64,000 nucleotides of DNA. Source: Cordylochernes scorpioides. Lineage: Eukaryota > Arthropoda > Arachnida > Pseudoscorpiones > Chernetidae. The notes beneath the pieces were generated by a model that did not search any database, was not told the DNA's origin, and saw only the letters and a list, made by a program, of their open reading frames with translations. The stretch is taken from contig CP092871.1 of assembly GCA_030710605.1 (NCBI GenBank), positions 67,537,887 through 67,601,886 on the forward strand, read 5' to 3'. Below are positions 41,820-52,683 of this stretch, one piece after another. Position 1 is the stretch's first letter. Every line of letters starts with the position of its first letter. Position numbers and translations under genes: made by a program.

Positions 41820-42035
41820 ATGATGACGGACCGGACAGAATCAGCGACGATGTTTAACGTATCTCCGTGGGAAATATCGGAGGTAGGTTATATCGTGCTG
41901 GTTTGGACAAGGGACAAACATAGATTTGAAGACAGGGTCTGTGTGGCGAACGTGCGGCGCGAGAAGAAGGGGCGAACTGTGTCGCTCGATGCAGATTGTT
42001 CAAGTGCGAACAAAAAGGAGTTGATAAATATCTAG
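41820..42035 (+). CDS. Unrecognised 71-residue frame in the LTR element
   Basis: MMTDRTESATMFNVSPWEIS... to stop. Charged, with a basic VRREKKGR stretch; more G+C than the rest of the interior. No family recognised. Could be a relic of gag or chance. Located mid-interior, 700 bp from the 5' LTR. Confidence 0.2.
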   Translation: MMTDRTESATMFNVSPWEISEVGYIVLVWTRDKHRFEDRVCVANVRREKKGRTVSLDADCSSANKKELINI

Positions 42036-42953
42036 CAGTTAGTCAATCTGCATCCTGTGACGAACACACCATTGGCTAGATGGTGTGGGTCGGTGGATAG
42101 GCTAGAGATGAACTACGAAATATATTATCATAAATGAAGGGCGAAGGTTAGGATTTTGAAATGACAATATAGAAGTTCGATAATTGATTAATCAATAATT
42201 CTCTATAAAAGGTCCTGAGCTGGTATAAGGTTAACAAAGTTGTAAGAATGAGAGGGGCATTAAGGGGCAGATAGATAAGTTCATTATGAAAAATCTATTG
42301 TTAATATTAAAAATCGTAAAGCATTAATAGGTAGAATTCCATTTTTTTAAAGAGTTACGTTAAAATGGAAATTATTCAATTAAAATGACGATTGTTACAT
42401 TCTACTGGTAAGGTAACTAATTAAATGGGTTTCACATAGCTAGATATAATATGGATAATAAGATCACTGTTAATAGGGGTGGAGAGATAAATGGAAATAT
42501 TAAATATTTTTACATATTCACACATATTGAGCTAATTATGGAAATATTGGGACAATACGAGTTATGTTGGTTCAGGGCGCAGGTAAGTTCATTGAGCTTC
42601 GGGAGAGTTCTGTATGTGACACTGTGCGTACCAGTGTTGTACATCACAGTAGCGGCAGGGATATGGCGGAGTCTTGTCCATTATGGCGGAAGGTGTCCTG
42701 CCCTGGCACGGTGGTCGTTCTTGGGCAGATCTAGTGCTGGGAGAAGTGTGCGGCAGGTTCATCTCCGTCGTAGGTGATCACTTTTTCCGGATCACGGTTC
42801 AAAGGTTGGCGAGGAAGGGGGTGAGAGCTCGAAGAGAAGTGGCTACAGTTGAGTTGGGTTTGGTCGATCATCGTGGCTTGGCTTCTTGTTTCTTCATAAT
42901 CTGGTATATGAGGGATTTGTTTCCCGGTCAGGTCTTATCCTGTCGACTTTCAA

Positions 42954-43242
42954 TGTGACAATATAGTGATAATGTGGGGAAAGGGAAATAATCACGCCAC
43001 AAATTGGTAGAGGAATTTGGAAGCCATCCGATAGAGAGGGAGCGCTACCGCTGAACGGCCGTTTGTCGCACGCCCCCCGCAAAACTGTCCAAAAATAGTC
43101 CTCAGGTGTTGACGGGCGGGCCCCATTTGCCTCCCCTTTGGAATGTCGCTGCTTTCTCAATTGACCGGACTTTATATCCCATCTCTCTCTGGGATGGCTC
43201 TAGGTTTGTTTTATTATTCCTGGAAGGGTATATATTATGACA
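42954..43242 (+). repeat. 3' LTR of the non-coding element
   Basis: 289 bp; differs from the 5' LTR by a shorter C-run (ACGCCCCCCGC) and single bases (ATCCGATAGAGAGG). Confidence 0.85.
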
Positions 43243-43289
43243 TATATATATATAGAAACATTAAAACTACATTCAATAAAATATATATA

Positions 43290-43466
43290 CAGTAGAATTA
43301 CCTCCCATAAAGGACACCAAATGACAGAGCCAAAGTGTCTTTTAGAGAGAGGTGTTCTTTTACTGGAAAGTTTCTAAATTGTAAAAATGGTAATTTTACA
43401 AATGAAAACTGTCCTTTGTAGAGAGGTGTCCGTTAGCGGGGTGTCCTCTAAAGGGAGGTTCTACTG
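43290..43466. mobile_element. pogo/Tigger-like MITE
   Basis: 177 bp with ends CAGTAGAATTACCTCCC and GGGAGGTTCTACTG inverted, flanked by TA on both sides. Interior repeats the words AGAGAGGTGT and AAAGGACA in both strands. No coding content. Confidence 0.8.
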
Positions 43467-43600
43467 TATAATCCCCTGTATCACAATATTAAGGTGAAAA
43501 CATCAGGTTTCCTGTGATAATTTTATTTTAAATATTTTAATTTAAATATCTAGCTTTCGGGTATTTTCTCTTGGCTTTCCGCATTTGTCGGGATCAACTT

Positions 43601-44562
43601 TTGGGTTGTAAAGAAAGTTCGTTCGGTTTATGTATCCCTTTATTTAATAACGGTTTTTGTTGTTATACGGTGAAGTGTTTATATTCTTTAAATAGTACTT
43701 GTTCTGCTCTCTACAAATCTGTATTATTTGGTTTTGAAAAACGTAATTTTTGTTATTTTTCCAGGCTTGAAAATGGAATATCCAGGAGGCAAAAATCAAC
43801 ATTTTCGAAAACTGCTTTTCTTCGCTTTTCATCCAAGTCAAAAAGTAGCCGAAGCAGCTCAGGACATATGCAACGTGTATGGAATAGGTTTCATAGAGGA
43901 GCGAGCAGCACAAAAATGGTTTGCAAAGTTCAAAAACGGCGATTTAGACCTTGAAGACACGCTTCGAAGCGGACGACCATCAGAATTCGATTTGGAACAT
44001 CTAAAGGCCCTGTTGAAGGAAGATGGTCGCCGTGAGTTGGCCGAAAAAAAATGAAATGTAGTGCTGTGACCATCTCCAACCATCTTCAATCAATAGGTTT
44101 TTCTCAAAAACTCGGAGCTTGGGAGCCTCACGAGATTGGTGAAACCAACAAAGAAAATCGCCTTCAAATCGCTGCTCAAGATTTCGCACGCCATCAATCA
44201 ACAGAGGGCCATGAACAACGATTTTTATACCGAATCGTTACGGGAGATGAAAAATGGTGTCTATACGTGAATATGAAGCTCCGGATCTTGCACCAACCGA
44301 TTACCACCTTTTACACTCCATGTCAAACCATATGAGAGGCACTACCTTCGATGATGAAGAGGACCTCAAAACCTGGCTCAACAACTTCTTCGACACCAGA
44401 TCGGGCGATTTTTGGCGGAACGGCATCAACAAACTAGTCGAAATTTGGGAGGAGGTCGTAAATAATAACGGATAATACATAATTGATTAATTAATTGTTA
44501 TATTTAATGTTTTATTTCTCAATAAAATTGTCGAATAAAACCGAACTTTCTTTACAACCCAA
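43601..44562 (+). mobile_element. mariner element with internal deletion
   Basis: 962 bp with inverted ends TTGGGTTGTAAAGAAAGTTC, about 300 bp shorter than a full mariner. The right flank is TA; the left flank is TT, so the duplication is not intact. TTGGGTTG ends resemble the mellifera subfamily. Confidence 0.85.
43773..44475 (+). pseudogene. mariner transposase, deleted and frameshifted
   Basis: Start MEYPGGKNQHFRKL at 43773. N-terminal DNA-binding part with WFAKFKNGDLDLED and SGRPSEFD, then a break at ELAEKK-stop (44052). Continues in another frame as LGAWEPHEIGETN to VTGDEKW, first catalytic Asp. The next block is already EAPDLAPTDYHLL (third Asp), so the region with the second Asp is missing. 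C-terminus LVEIWEEVVNNNG. Inactive. Confidence 0.88.
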
Positions 44563-44589
44563 TATCTATCTACTATCAATTAATCGTAA

Positions 44590-44692
44590 TTCTGATATAA
44601 TTAAAAAATCAACGATTAGTTTATATTTATTCCGACAGATGGCGCAAGCCATCAGTAACTTTTAGTTGTACGATCAGGAGATAGCTTTTCTT
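44590..44692 (+). mobile_element. Family-E foldback, right half
   Basis: AAAATCAACGATTAGTTTAT, CCGACAGATGGCGCAAGCC, AGTTGTACGATCAGGAGAT. Follows the mariner directly. Confidence 0.6.
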
Positions 44693-45262
44693 AATAATTT
44701 CAGTATTAATGCCACAAATAAATGTTTACATTTCATTATTTTTTTTTTAAATACGTGTAACGTTTGGTTTTGAGAGCTATGATTGTTCGAATTTTGAACT
44801 GAGCAGACGACAGTTAACCAAGATGGCGTCCATATTTCTATCAGCCGAAGATCAATGAGACTCAATCTATCCTCCATTTAATTTACAACAACACGTAGGT
44901 GGGAACACACCACCTGGTGTTTGTCTTCTTCCTTTTCTGGAAATTTCATTTCCGGCTTTGGCACCACTGGATCATAGAGTGAATGACATCATGTAATAAA
45001 TCTAGTGCCTATATTTATTAGCCTTAGAATGTTTTAACGGGAAATTTCAAAAATTATCTAAATCTATAATGAAAATTTCCAGATTGTATTCAAACCTCTA
45101 AATATACTATATGTGGATAATATTTAACTTATTTATTAAGGACACCTCACCCCTCAAAATAGACCCAGGTTCGAGCCCTGAAAGAAACCCTTTTTTAAGT
45201 CCATATTTAGGCTCGATAATCATACACTTTGTTTAGTAGCCCGTAAAAACATATTCTCTCTC
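44693..45262. other. Spacer
   Basis: No gene recognised. One moderately G+C-rich patch at 44800-44990 is not repeated elsewhere in the window. Confidence 0.4.
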
Positions 45263-45265
45263 AAA

Positions 45266-45705
45266 ATATATGTCAAAGCTGGTGTTGTGGCTTTGTCACC
45301 GACCCGTGGCGTTTGCAGCGACAGTCAATAGATGGTGTCTAGTTTTGACGTCTATTTTGACGGAAGAAGTGATCTTATCTTTATAAATCAATGGTCTCCC
45401 GGCAAAATTTCCTTCTATATTTTGACCATAGATTTGGCCCAGCCACTTAGCCATCTAAACATCTCTTTGGCAGATTGTGAAGATTCCATTAGATCCCCCT
45501 TGTGGATCTCATAGAATAAAGTCCGCCCTAGACTGACGAGGACCGTTAGCCCGAAACCATGGTCTCTAGGTGGACGCTTCTCAGTTTGCCAAAGCTGGTG
45601 TTGTGACTTTGTTACCAAACCGAGGCCGCTAGTTTGCGGCGACGGTCAATAGATGGCGTCTGGTTTTGACGGGAGAGGTGAGCTTTATCTTTATAGATCA
45701 ATATT
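45266..45705. repeat. Family-D foldback, two direct arms
   Basis: AAAGCTGGTGTTGTGGCTTT at 45275 and again AAAGCTGGTGTTGTGACTTT at 45590, each followed by a GCGACAGTCAATAGATGG-type word; between them the outer family word GCCCGAAACCATGGTCTC. Unlike the copy at 240-645, these arms are direct, not inverted. Confidence 0.65.
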
Positions 45706-46150
45706 CTCCCGACAAAATTATCATTCAAAATATTAGAGAATATTTCAATTAATAATAAAATCTGTGCATGTGTGACGATATAAAGCGATTCCGTTTTGTA
45801 GTTTCTCTTTGTCAATTCAATTTTTGTTCTAAAGCTCTAACTGATCCGCCTCAATTCAACATCTATGGTCAGCCTCGATCACAGCATGGAACTAACTGGT
45901 ATCTGATTTTTTTTACAACAACCCACATTTTCTTATTGCATTTTTCATTTATATACAACGTGTGATCAATAATTTCCAGGAATGAGACTAAATCACGTAA
46001 AATATTCAAAATAATGAAATAATTTTATAAGGACCTTATTGATAAAACATTTATCAACACGTAGAAAAAAAATTGATCACACAGACGCACGCGCTCACGT
46101 TTTTTCGAATTTATAAGCTCGAGTATATCAGAACATTTTCTAACTTCAGT

Positions 46151-46761
46151 ATGGACTGTATTGAAAAACAGTGAGTATGCAGCGAGTTTTGCTTTAAATT
46201 AGGGAAAACAGCTTCCGAATCATTTCAAATGTGGACGCAAGCCTTTAAAGAAGATGTCCATCACAATCGAGGACATTTGAATGGTTTGCACGATTTAAAG
46301 CTGGTCGAGCAAGCGTCAAGGATGGTATACACACTGGAAGACCTTTATCGATAAGAAACCCCGTAAATGCACTCGAAATCAAGTCATCGATCAAAGAAAA
46401 TCCAATAATAACTATCAGAGAGCTATCAGAAGACTTGGATATCTCTTTTGGAACATGCCAAACCATCATAAAGAATGATCTGCATCTTAAACGATCCCGG
46501 CTAATTTGTTCCACATCTCTTAATGAATGAGCAGAAAGAGCATTGAAAAGAAACGTGCAAAAACATGGTCGAAATGTTTAGTTCTGATCCCCATTGGCTT
46601 AAAAATGATATCACGGGAGATGAAACATGGGTGTACGGATATGATCCCGAGACTAAGAGGCAATCAAGCCAGTGGGTAGAGCCTGGAGAACCAAGATTCA
46701 AGAAAGCAAGGATGATCAAATCGAAGCTTAAGTGTTTTCTTATCACTTTCTTTGATGTAAA
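46151..46761 (+). pseudogene. mariner transposase fragment
   Basis: Begins MDCIEKQ-stop and continues, with several stops and shifts, through FQMWTQAFKED to NDITGDETWVYGYDPETKRQ (46610-46670), the first catalytic block. It ends abruptly after LITFFDV where a hAT terminus begins. It shares the GYDPETKRQS signature with the intact mariner at 56862, so it is of the same broad lineage. C-terminal two thirds lost. Confidence 0.8.
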
Positions 46762-46762
46762 G

Positions 46763-47045
46763 CAAGCATGTCAAACTCAAATCCTAACACGGGCCAAATA
46801 AAAAAGTAAAAGGATTATGTGGGCCGCAAAAAAAAAAAAAAAAAAAAACTCTAATTCCCACTTTTCTTGAAAATTCCTATGTTCGTCAGCAATTTTTCGT
46901 TTAGCTTTACTGCCACTTGGTTTTGATGAAGACATATTGAATACAAAGGTCTGAAAAAAATAGTAATCGCTAACACAAAATAATAAAACGTTTCAATTGA
47001 TATTTTAATTTTTTTTTTTAATTAATATTTTTTAACTTACCAGGC
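46763..47045 (-). mobile_element. hAT remnant with 5' UTR intron
   Basis: The left boundary CAAGCATGTCAAACTC followed by CGGGCC and GGGCCGC words is a typical hAT terminus. On the minus strand ATG at 46935 starts MSSSKPSGSKAKRKIADEHR then NFQEKWELE, like the N-terminus of ZBED/GTF2I-type hAT transposases. It collapses at 46825 into a poly-A/T run. Upstream, CCTG|GTAAGT (donor, 47040) and TTTTTTTCAG (acceptor, 46951) would remove a 90-bp intron ending 15 nt before the ATG. Only about 33 codons survive. Confidence 0.65.
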
Positions 47046-47620
47046 ACAGAATAACTGCACAAATTATTGAACGTAACTTTAAAAAAAAAATTTTTTTCTT
47101 GTACTCCGAAATAATATTTTCTTTAACACAATACTTATGGCGATGTACATACGTTATGTACATGCGATTTTTTTCTATATATATATATATTTGTATATTT
47201 ACTATATATTTCTATACTGTGTCCCCTTGTATTACACGGATGCCCATAGTATCCTGAAATCCTTCAACCAAGAATTCCTCTAAGTGTGCTGGATATATAA
47301 GCAAATAATAGCGGCTTGGTATATTAAACTGGCGAAACCGATGATAAAAAAAGGAACCTCTACTTCTAAATAGGTATTACAAAAATATTGTAATGTTTAC
47401 CTTTTGTTTATAGACAAATTTAAAAACATGTATACTCAGCTTAAAGCGTGGCGAATTTTTAAAATGCAATAAAATTAAAAATAAATAAAATTAATAAATA
47501 ATGTGAAAAATATTTACACACAAAAAAAGGTAAAACAATGAAAATGAAGGTTTTTTATATGCTATTTTCCCCAGATTATATTAAGTATATATTATCGTTG
47601 TTTTTATATGTTAAATTTGG
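47046..47620. other. A+T-rich spacer
   Basis: No gene. A family-B fragment (TATTAAACTGGCGAAACCGA) lies at 47321-47341. Confidence 0.45.
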
Positions 47621-47623
47621 GCT

Positions 47624-47937
47624 AGGGGATCGGTTAAAGGGTGGTCTAAACCGTTGGTTTTCTACCGCTAAGACCCGGGATCGAATCCCGCATTCGACAT
47701 TTTTTCAAAAAAAAAAAAAAAAATGCTCCAATGGCTCCCGATTCTCACAAAAGTGCAACTCCACCAGCGAGTGCAAATAACCAAACGGTGCTCTTGCACA
47801 TTTGTAAGTGCAAAAGTCAAACTGCTTTTCACATGTGTAGACATGTGGTGTGCTTAGAGTAAAAGCAACTTCTAGTTGCCAACATCTACCAACCATGATT
47901 ATCATGGCCTGTACCACGTGTACTAAGGATAATATTT
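47624..47937 (+). mobile_element. SINE-A, full-length
   Basis: tRNA-like head (GGATCGGTTAAAGGGTGG, GATCGAATCCCGC), A-run linker of 17, body with CACATTTGTAAGTGCAAAAG and ACTGCTTTTCACATGTGTAG, tail GTACCACGTGTACTAAGGAT. Best copy for defining the family in this window. Confidence 0.85.
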
Positions 47938-48178
47938 AAAAAAATTGCGCTGCTGTAGCAAAACTTACATAGAAATAATAATCAATCAATCCGATTACTC
48001 AATGACCGAATGCAGTGTTATAAAAGAGCTCCGCTGGGCGACCAATAAAAACTGTTGAGAGAACATGGACCCCACGTGACTGTCTATTGATCTGTATGTC
48101 TCAAGGTCGGGGTCATTATGACAGCCGGAAGTAGTGGTTTATATGTCCACTACATTGGTCTTTTATCTTTATATTGTA

Positions 48179-48570
48179 CACTCATGGACACAACTTGAGA
48201 TAATTGTACCTTTTACCATGTGTATCGGGATTATAACAATAACTCTGAAAGATATTACAGTGACCTCTATTGAAGACACACGAGATAACCAATATACACT
48301 CATGGACAGAACTTAAGATTTCTATAACTTTTAGCATGTATATCGGGATTCAAACAGTAACTCTGAAAGATATTACAGTGACCTTTATTGAAGTCACACG
48401 AGATAACCAATATACACTCATGAACACAACTTAAGATAGTTGTACCTTTTACCATGTATACCGGGATTCAGACAATAACTCTGGAAGATATTACAGTGAC
48501 CTTTATTGAAGACGCACGAGATATCCAAGGATGAAAAAAAAATTGTCTCTGTTTTGTCCATGAGTGTATA
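48179..48570 (+). mobile_element. MITE F with triplicated head
   Basis: Three head units of about 120 bp, each from ACACTCATGGAC or ACACTCATGAAC to GAGATAACCAATAT (last GAGATATCCAAGG), then a short distal half ending TTTTGTCCATGAGTGTA. Each head carries ATCGGGATT and ATTACAGTGACC. Only one right TIR. Confidence 0.8.
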
Positions 48571-48833
48571 ACGCGCTAATAATGGTTATCATTTCACATT
48601 TTCACATAATTGAAATATATTCCGATAGGTGACGCACCCCATCAGTAGCAATATACATATGTGTTATCAAGTTTAGTAATTATCCAACTAGAATTACAGT
48701 TGAGAGTTGGGATTGATAGCAATGTTGGTCTTAAGTGCAGTAGCTCAATTAGGGCACCGCTATTCTAATGATAATGACATTTGGTTCCATCCAGCTGGAA
48801 TCCGTTTTCTTGCCTTTGTCTAGACATGTCTTG

Positions 48834-49046
48834 ACATTCCTGGACAAAACTTAAGAAAGTGGAAAGTCTCTGATATCGCAGGTCGTCTATTTTTTTTTTT
48901 TAAGGAGACAGAGGCAATTTTGTTCACACTTGGTTATCTCGTGTATCTTCAATAAAGGTCACTGTAATATCTTTCAGAGTTATTGTCTGAATCCCGATAT
49001 ACATGCTAAAAGGTACAACTTCCTTAAGTTTTGTCCATGAACGTAC
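48834..49046 (-). mobile_element. MITE F, single-head copy
   Basis: Minus-strand copy: CATTCCTGGACAAAACTTAA at the left, then AAGGAGACAGAGGCAATTTT, GGTCACTGTAATATC, and CTTAAGTTTTGTCCATGAACG at the right. About 210 bp with both TIRs; this is the basic form of the family. Confidence 0.78.
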
Positions 49047-50198
49047 TTAATTATATTATCTAGGTTTATATAGAACGGAAACCCCATAAGAACGAAATAG
49101 AAAAGATTATTTTTTATTACAGCGAAGAATATCACGTTTGTCAGCTTTCAATATAATAGCTTTCTTATGATTTCCAATGAATTTGTATTTCTATACTGCG
49201 AATGTTTCTATTTATAATGAAATATTATTTATTTCTCTTTTTACAATGATGAACAAACATGTTACGCCGCTGCTGTACCAAGGATGGTCACTTGAACACG
49301 TGGAATCGGTAAGGATCTCTGTTATCGATTCCTTTTTATTTACCTTCGTGTATTATATTAAGAACAATGAAGTAGCATTCAGGGAGCAACATCCAACAAC
49401 TGCCGTCAACAACGGGAAGCAAAACTTGACTGCCGCCAGCTGAGCTTCCTGATTGGTCCGTCGCCCCCCCCCCCCCCGGTCACAGGTGGTGGACGGTTTT
49501 AGCCATCGTCGTGATAACAATATATTGAGAAGGCCTGGATCACAATATTTAACCCTCCCATCGGTTTCGCCAGTTTAATCTCTACTATGTTTCTCTATTA
49601 TTTTATTTGAGTTTTACTCATATATTTGCTACTGTAGAGGAAGTCTTAGTAAATGTATTCTAAGCGAACTATTTACACAAGAGTTTTGAGGAGAGTAGAA
49701 ATACAGTTTCGAAGATTTTTTGTTGCCACAGAAACGTGACAGCGAGTTACTGAAACGTCGGGAACTAAATAAAAAAACTGGTTGACGTAGCCAAATATTT
49801 TTTCCAAAGTAGAAATACAAATAAATAATTCGCGCTATGAATAGTTTACATTTTAAAACACAGATGGCGTGCAAATACATCGTGTTCAAGTCCCGCGGGA
49901 AGGCTAAGAGTAAGATAGATGTGCCTCCAATATATAAAAATAAATAGAACTCTGCAATAAAGAATATAAATACAAAATAATAAGTCAAATTCAACCAATA
50001 ATCGAACACTCAAGATATAATAAACAACATGTAATATGCAAATAATAATCAGCTCAATAAACTTAATGCAAATATGCAAAATTCAGGCCAAAACATATGT
50101 ATCTACTTATATATTTGCCTTATTCTGTCTGAAGCTCACGGATAGAATGCGCGCCCATTGGCTGCCGGCGAACACGTGTCCTCCCTGCCCCCCTCTAG
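49047..50198. other. Spacer with family-B remnant
   Basis: A C-run of 16 lies near 49465-49480. A family-B remnant (GAGAAGGCCTGGATCACAAT through TCGGTTTCGCCAGTTTAATC) lies at 49525-49590. A frame at 49177-49443 has no recognised domain. Confidence 0.45.
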
Positions 50199-50850
50199 AC
50201 AACCCTGTTAATAAGCTGTGTGATACATACACCTGTCTATAGCGGCCACCCTGTCTATAGCGGTCACTTTAGGCAACCCTGTTATCAGCAGTGTGATACA
50301 TACACCTGTCTATACAGACCACCCTGTCTATAGCGGCCACTCTAGACAACCCTGTTATCAGCTGTGTGATACATACACCTGTCTATACAGACCACCCAGT
50401 CAATAGCGACCACTCTAGACAACCCTGTTATCAGCTGTGTGATACATCCACCTGTCTATACAGACCACCCTGTATATAGCGGCCACTCTAGACAACCCTG
50501 TTATCAGCTGTGTGATACATCCACCTGTCTATACAGACCACCCTGTATATAGCGGCCATTCTAGATAACCCTGTTATCAGCTGTGTGATACATACACCTG
50601 TCTATAGCGGCCACTCTAGACAACCCTGTTATCAGCTGTGTGATACATCCACCTGTCTATACAGACCACCCTGTCTAAAGCGGTCACTTTAGGCAACCCT
50701 GTTATCAGCAGTGTGATACATACACCTTTCTATACAGACCACCCTGTCTATAGCGGCCACTCTAGGCAACCCTGTTATCAGCTGTGTGATACATCCACCT
50801 GACCATACAGACCACCCTGTCTATAGCGGCCACTCTAGGCAACCCTAGGA
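50199..50850 (+). repeat. 73-bp satellite array, block 1
   Basis: About nine units of the form CAACCCTGTTATCAGCTGTG, TGATACATCCACCTGTCTAT, ACAGACCACCCTGT, ATAGCGGCCACTCTAGA. Some units are shortened by loss of the ACAGACCACCCTGTCTA part. The word ACCTGTCTATAGCG equals the terminus of the small element at 18222. Confidence 0.9.
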
Positions 50851-50931
50851 AGCAAGATGTATACAAGGTGTAGACAAGATGAAGATCTAGATGAAGATTA
50901 AAACGTTTTTAAAATATATTCGCACTCGGGT

Positions 50932-50964
50932 AAAACCCGGGCGTTGCCCGGGCCATTCGTCTAG
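50932..50964 (+). mobile_element. Helitron 3' terminus, copy 1
   Basis: CCCGGGC-GTT-GCCCGGG hairpin (50936-50952), 8 nt, then CTAG followed by T. A hairpin close to a CTRR end is the Helitron 3' signature. Helitrons insert between A and T. No Rep/helicase nearby; non-autonomous. Confidence 0.75.
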
Positions 50965-51032
50965 TATATATATATATATATATATATATCCAAGTATAAT
51001 AGTTATCTAACGGTGTGATATTATTGTATAAT

Positions 51033-51432
51033 CCACCTATCTATACAGACCACCCTGTATATAGCGGCCATTCTAGACAACCCTGTTATCAGCTGTGTGA
51101 TACATCCACCTGTCTATACAGACCACCCTGTATATAGCGGCCATTCTAGATAACCCTGTTATCAGCTGTGTGATACATACACCTGTCTATAGCGGCCACT
51201 CTAGACAACCCTGTTATCAGCTGTGTGATACATCCACCTGTCTATACAGACCACCCTGTCTAAAGCGGTCACTTTAGGCAACCCTGTTATCAGCAGTGTG
51301 ATACATACACCTGTCTATACAGACCACCCTGTCTATAGCGGCCACTCTAGGCAACCCTGTTATCAGCTGTGTGATACATCCACCTGACCATACAGACCAC
51401 CCTGTCTATAGCGGCCACTCTAGGCAACCCTA
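51033..51432 (+). repeat. 73-bp satellite array, block 2
   Basis: Five to six units, matching unit by unit the distal part of block 1 including the same shortened units and the same exit sequence (TAGGAAGCAAGATGTATACA). Part of a tandem duplication of about 585 bp. Confidence 0.9.
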
Positions 51433-51516
51433 GGAAGCAAGATGTATACAAGGTGTAGACAAGATGAAGATCTAGATGAAGATTAAAACGTTTTTAAAAT
51501 ATATTCGCACTCGGGT

Positions 51517-51549
51517 AAAACCCGGGCGTTGCCCGGGCCATTCGTCTAG
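51517..51549 (+). mobile_element. Helitron 3' terminus, copy 2
   Basis: Same hairpin (51521-51537) and CTAG end (51546-51549) as copy 1, 585 bp downstream, followed by the same TA run and CCAAGTATAATAGTTATC. Duplicated as part of the 585-bp block rather than independently inserted. Confidence 0.75.
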
Positions 51550-51823
51550 TATATATATATATATATATATCCAAGTATAATAGTTATCTAACGGTGTGAT
51601 ATTATTGTATATTTGTACTCCTGTAGAATAGTTGGCAATAAAAAGGAAAAAGAAACTCATCTCCAGAGACTCATTGACTTGTTTAATAAACATATATTCC
51701 GAAAAATATGAAACATATAATTAACCTGGATGACACCAAATGTCAATATCCAAATAGAACCATCACTCAATCATCAAAGTGAAGAATATAATGATAATAA
51801 AACCTTTTACTTCCCAATATGGC

Positions 51824-51905
51824 CTACAGGGAACTCTGAAATGTGGCTGACTAACGGGGCAATGGCACCCCATCTTTCCATGGAATGGACAAGACACCAC
51901 CAACA
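51824..51905 (+). repeat. LINE-type 3' tail
   Basis: CTACAGGGAACTCTGAAATG, TGGCTGACTAACGGGGCAAT and ATGGACAAGACACCACCAAC match the tail at 18690-18780. No frame left. Confidence 0.5.
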
Positions 51906-52164
51906 CCTCCCTATATAGAGAAACAATGAGAGAAAAAAGACATTTTCCCCATATTTTAATGGTTTCCTTTTATCAAATTTAGTCTCTTTCAAGGCGTGGA
52001 AATTGAATTGTGGCAAATAAGATAAAGAAGTATGTGGAAGATAAATGGATAGATAGATGCATATGTGTTTGATTGAATTGTGGAATCTTCTATTTGGACA
52101 CCTCTATTTGACATGCTATCTCTATCATAATATACGTTTTACTTTTTTAAACTAATTTCTTTTA

Positions 52165-52440
52165 GTTATCCTATGTACACGGAATACAGGCAATGATAAT
52201 CATGGTGGGTGGTTGGAGACTGCTTTTACTGTAAGTGCCCCTACGTGTCTATATATGTAGAAAACAATTCGATTTTTGCACTGATAAGTGTGTCAGAGTA
52301 CGGTTTGTTTACCTGCACTCATTAATAGGTTTTGACTTTTGCAAGAATCGGGGGCAATTGAAGCAATTTTTTTTTTCTTTAGAAAAAAGTGTCCATTGCG
52401 GGATACGAACCCGGGCCATAGCTGCCGAAAATAGTTTATG
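52165..52440 (-). mobile_element. SINE-A, diverged
   Basis: Minus-strand copy with ATCATGGTGGGTGGTTGG, CTGCTTTTACTGTAAGTGC, TTTGCAAGAATCGGGGG, linker, and head GCGGGATACGAACCCGG. Several changes in the body suggest an old copy. Confidence 0.7.
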
Positions 52441-52480
52441 GCACTCCTTCTTCTCAAAGTCTAACTCCAACGGAAAGAAT

Positions 52481-52640
52481 AAGTAAGCGGGGAAGATCTG
52501 CAATGAGCTGGCTGGAAGGGATCAAGAAAAAGCTACAGGAAGGTCACTAGATGAGCTGCGAGTGATGTTCACTAACAGATCAAATTGGAGAATACTTGTC
52601 CATATAGCCACCAAAATTCGAAAGCGACTGAATAGGCACT
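52481..52640 (+). pseudogene. RTE-like LINE C-terminus
   Basis: KRGRSAMSWLEGIKKK, then after a one-base shift LDELRVMFTNRSNWRILVHI and RKRLNRH-stop followed by a CAACAACAA tail. The GRP/GRS-x-SWL...I and R-x-WR-x-LV pattern is usual at the end of RTE/Jockey-type ORF2. Family not settled. Confidence 0.5.
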
Positions 52641-52683
52641 AACAACAACAAATTTCAAACTTCCTTCAAAAGTATTCTTTTTA

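Larger units (their letters stand above)
40823..43242 (+). mobile_element. Non-coding LTR retrotransposon
   Basis: Direct repeats 40823-41113 and 42954-43242 start TGTGACAATATAGTG and end TATTATGACA, with only a few differences. The 1.84-kb interior has no protease, RT or integrase motif. After the 5' LTR comes TATGGCCCCCGTTGAAG, a primer-binding candidate. Target duplication is unclear because both sides are TA repeats. It has the form of a large non-autonomous LTR element. Confidence 0.75.

Noticed and set aside
42674-42958. 94-codon frame near the 3' LTR of the non-coding element
   Set aside because: Overlaps another frame of equal length in a different phase, ends inside the LTR and shows no recognised motif.
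49177-49443. 88-codon frame as a host gene
   Set aside because: No domain, no repeat-independent support, and low-complexity start; left as spacer.
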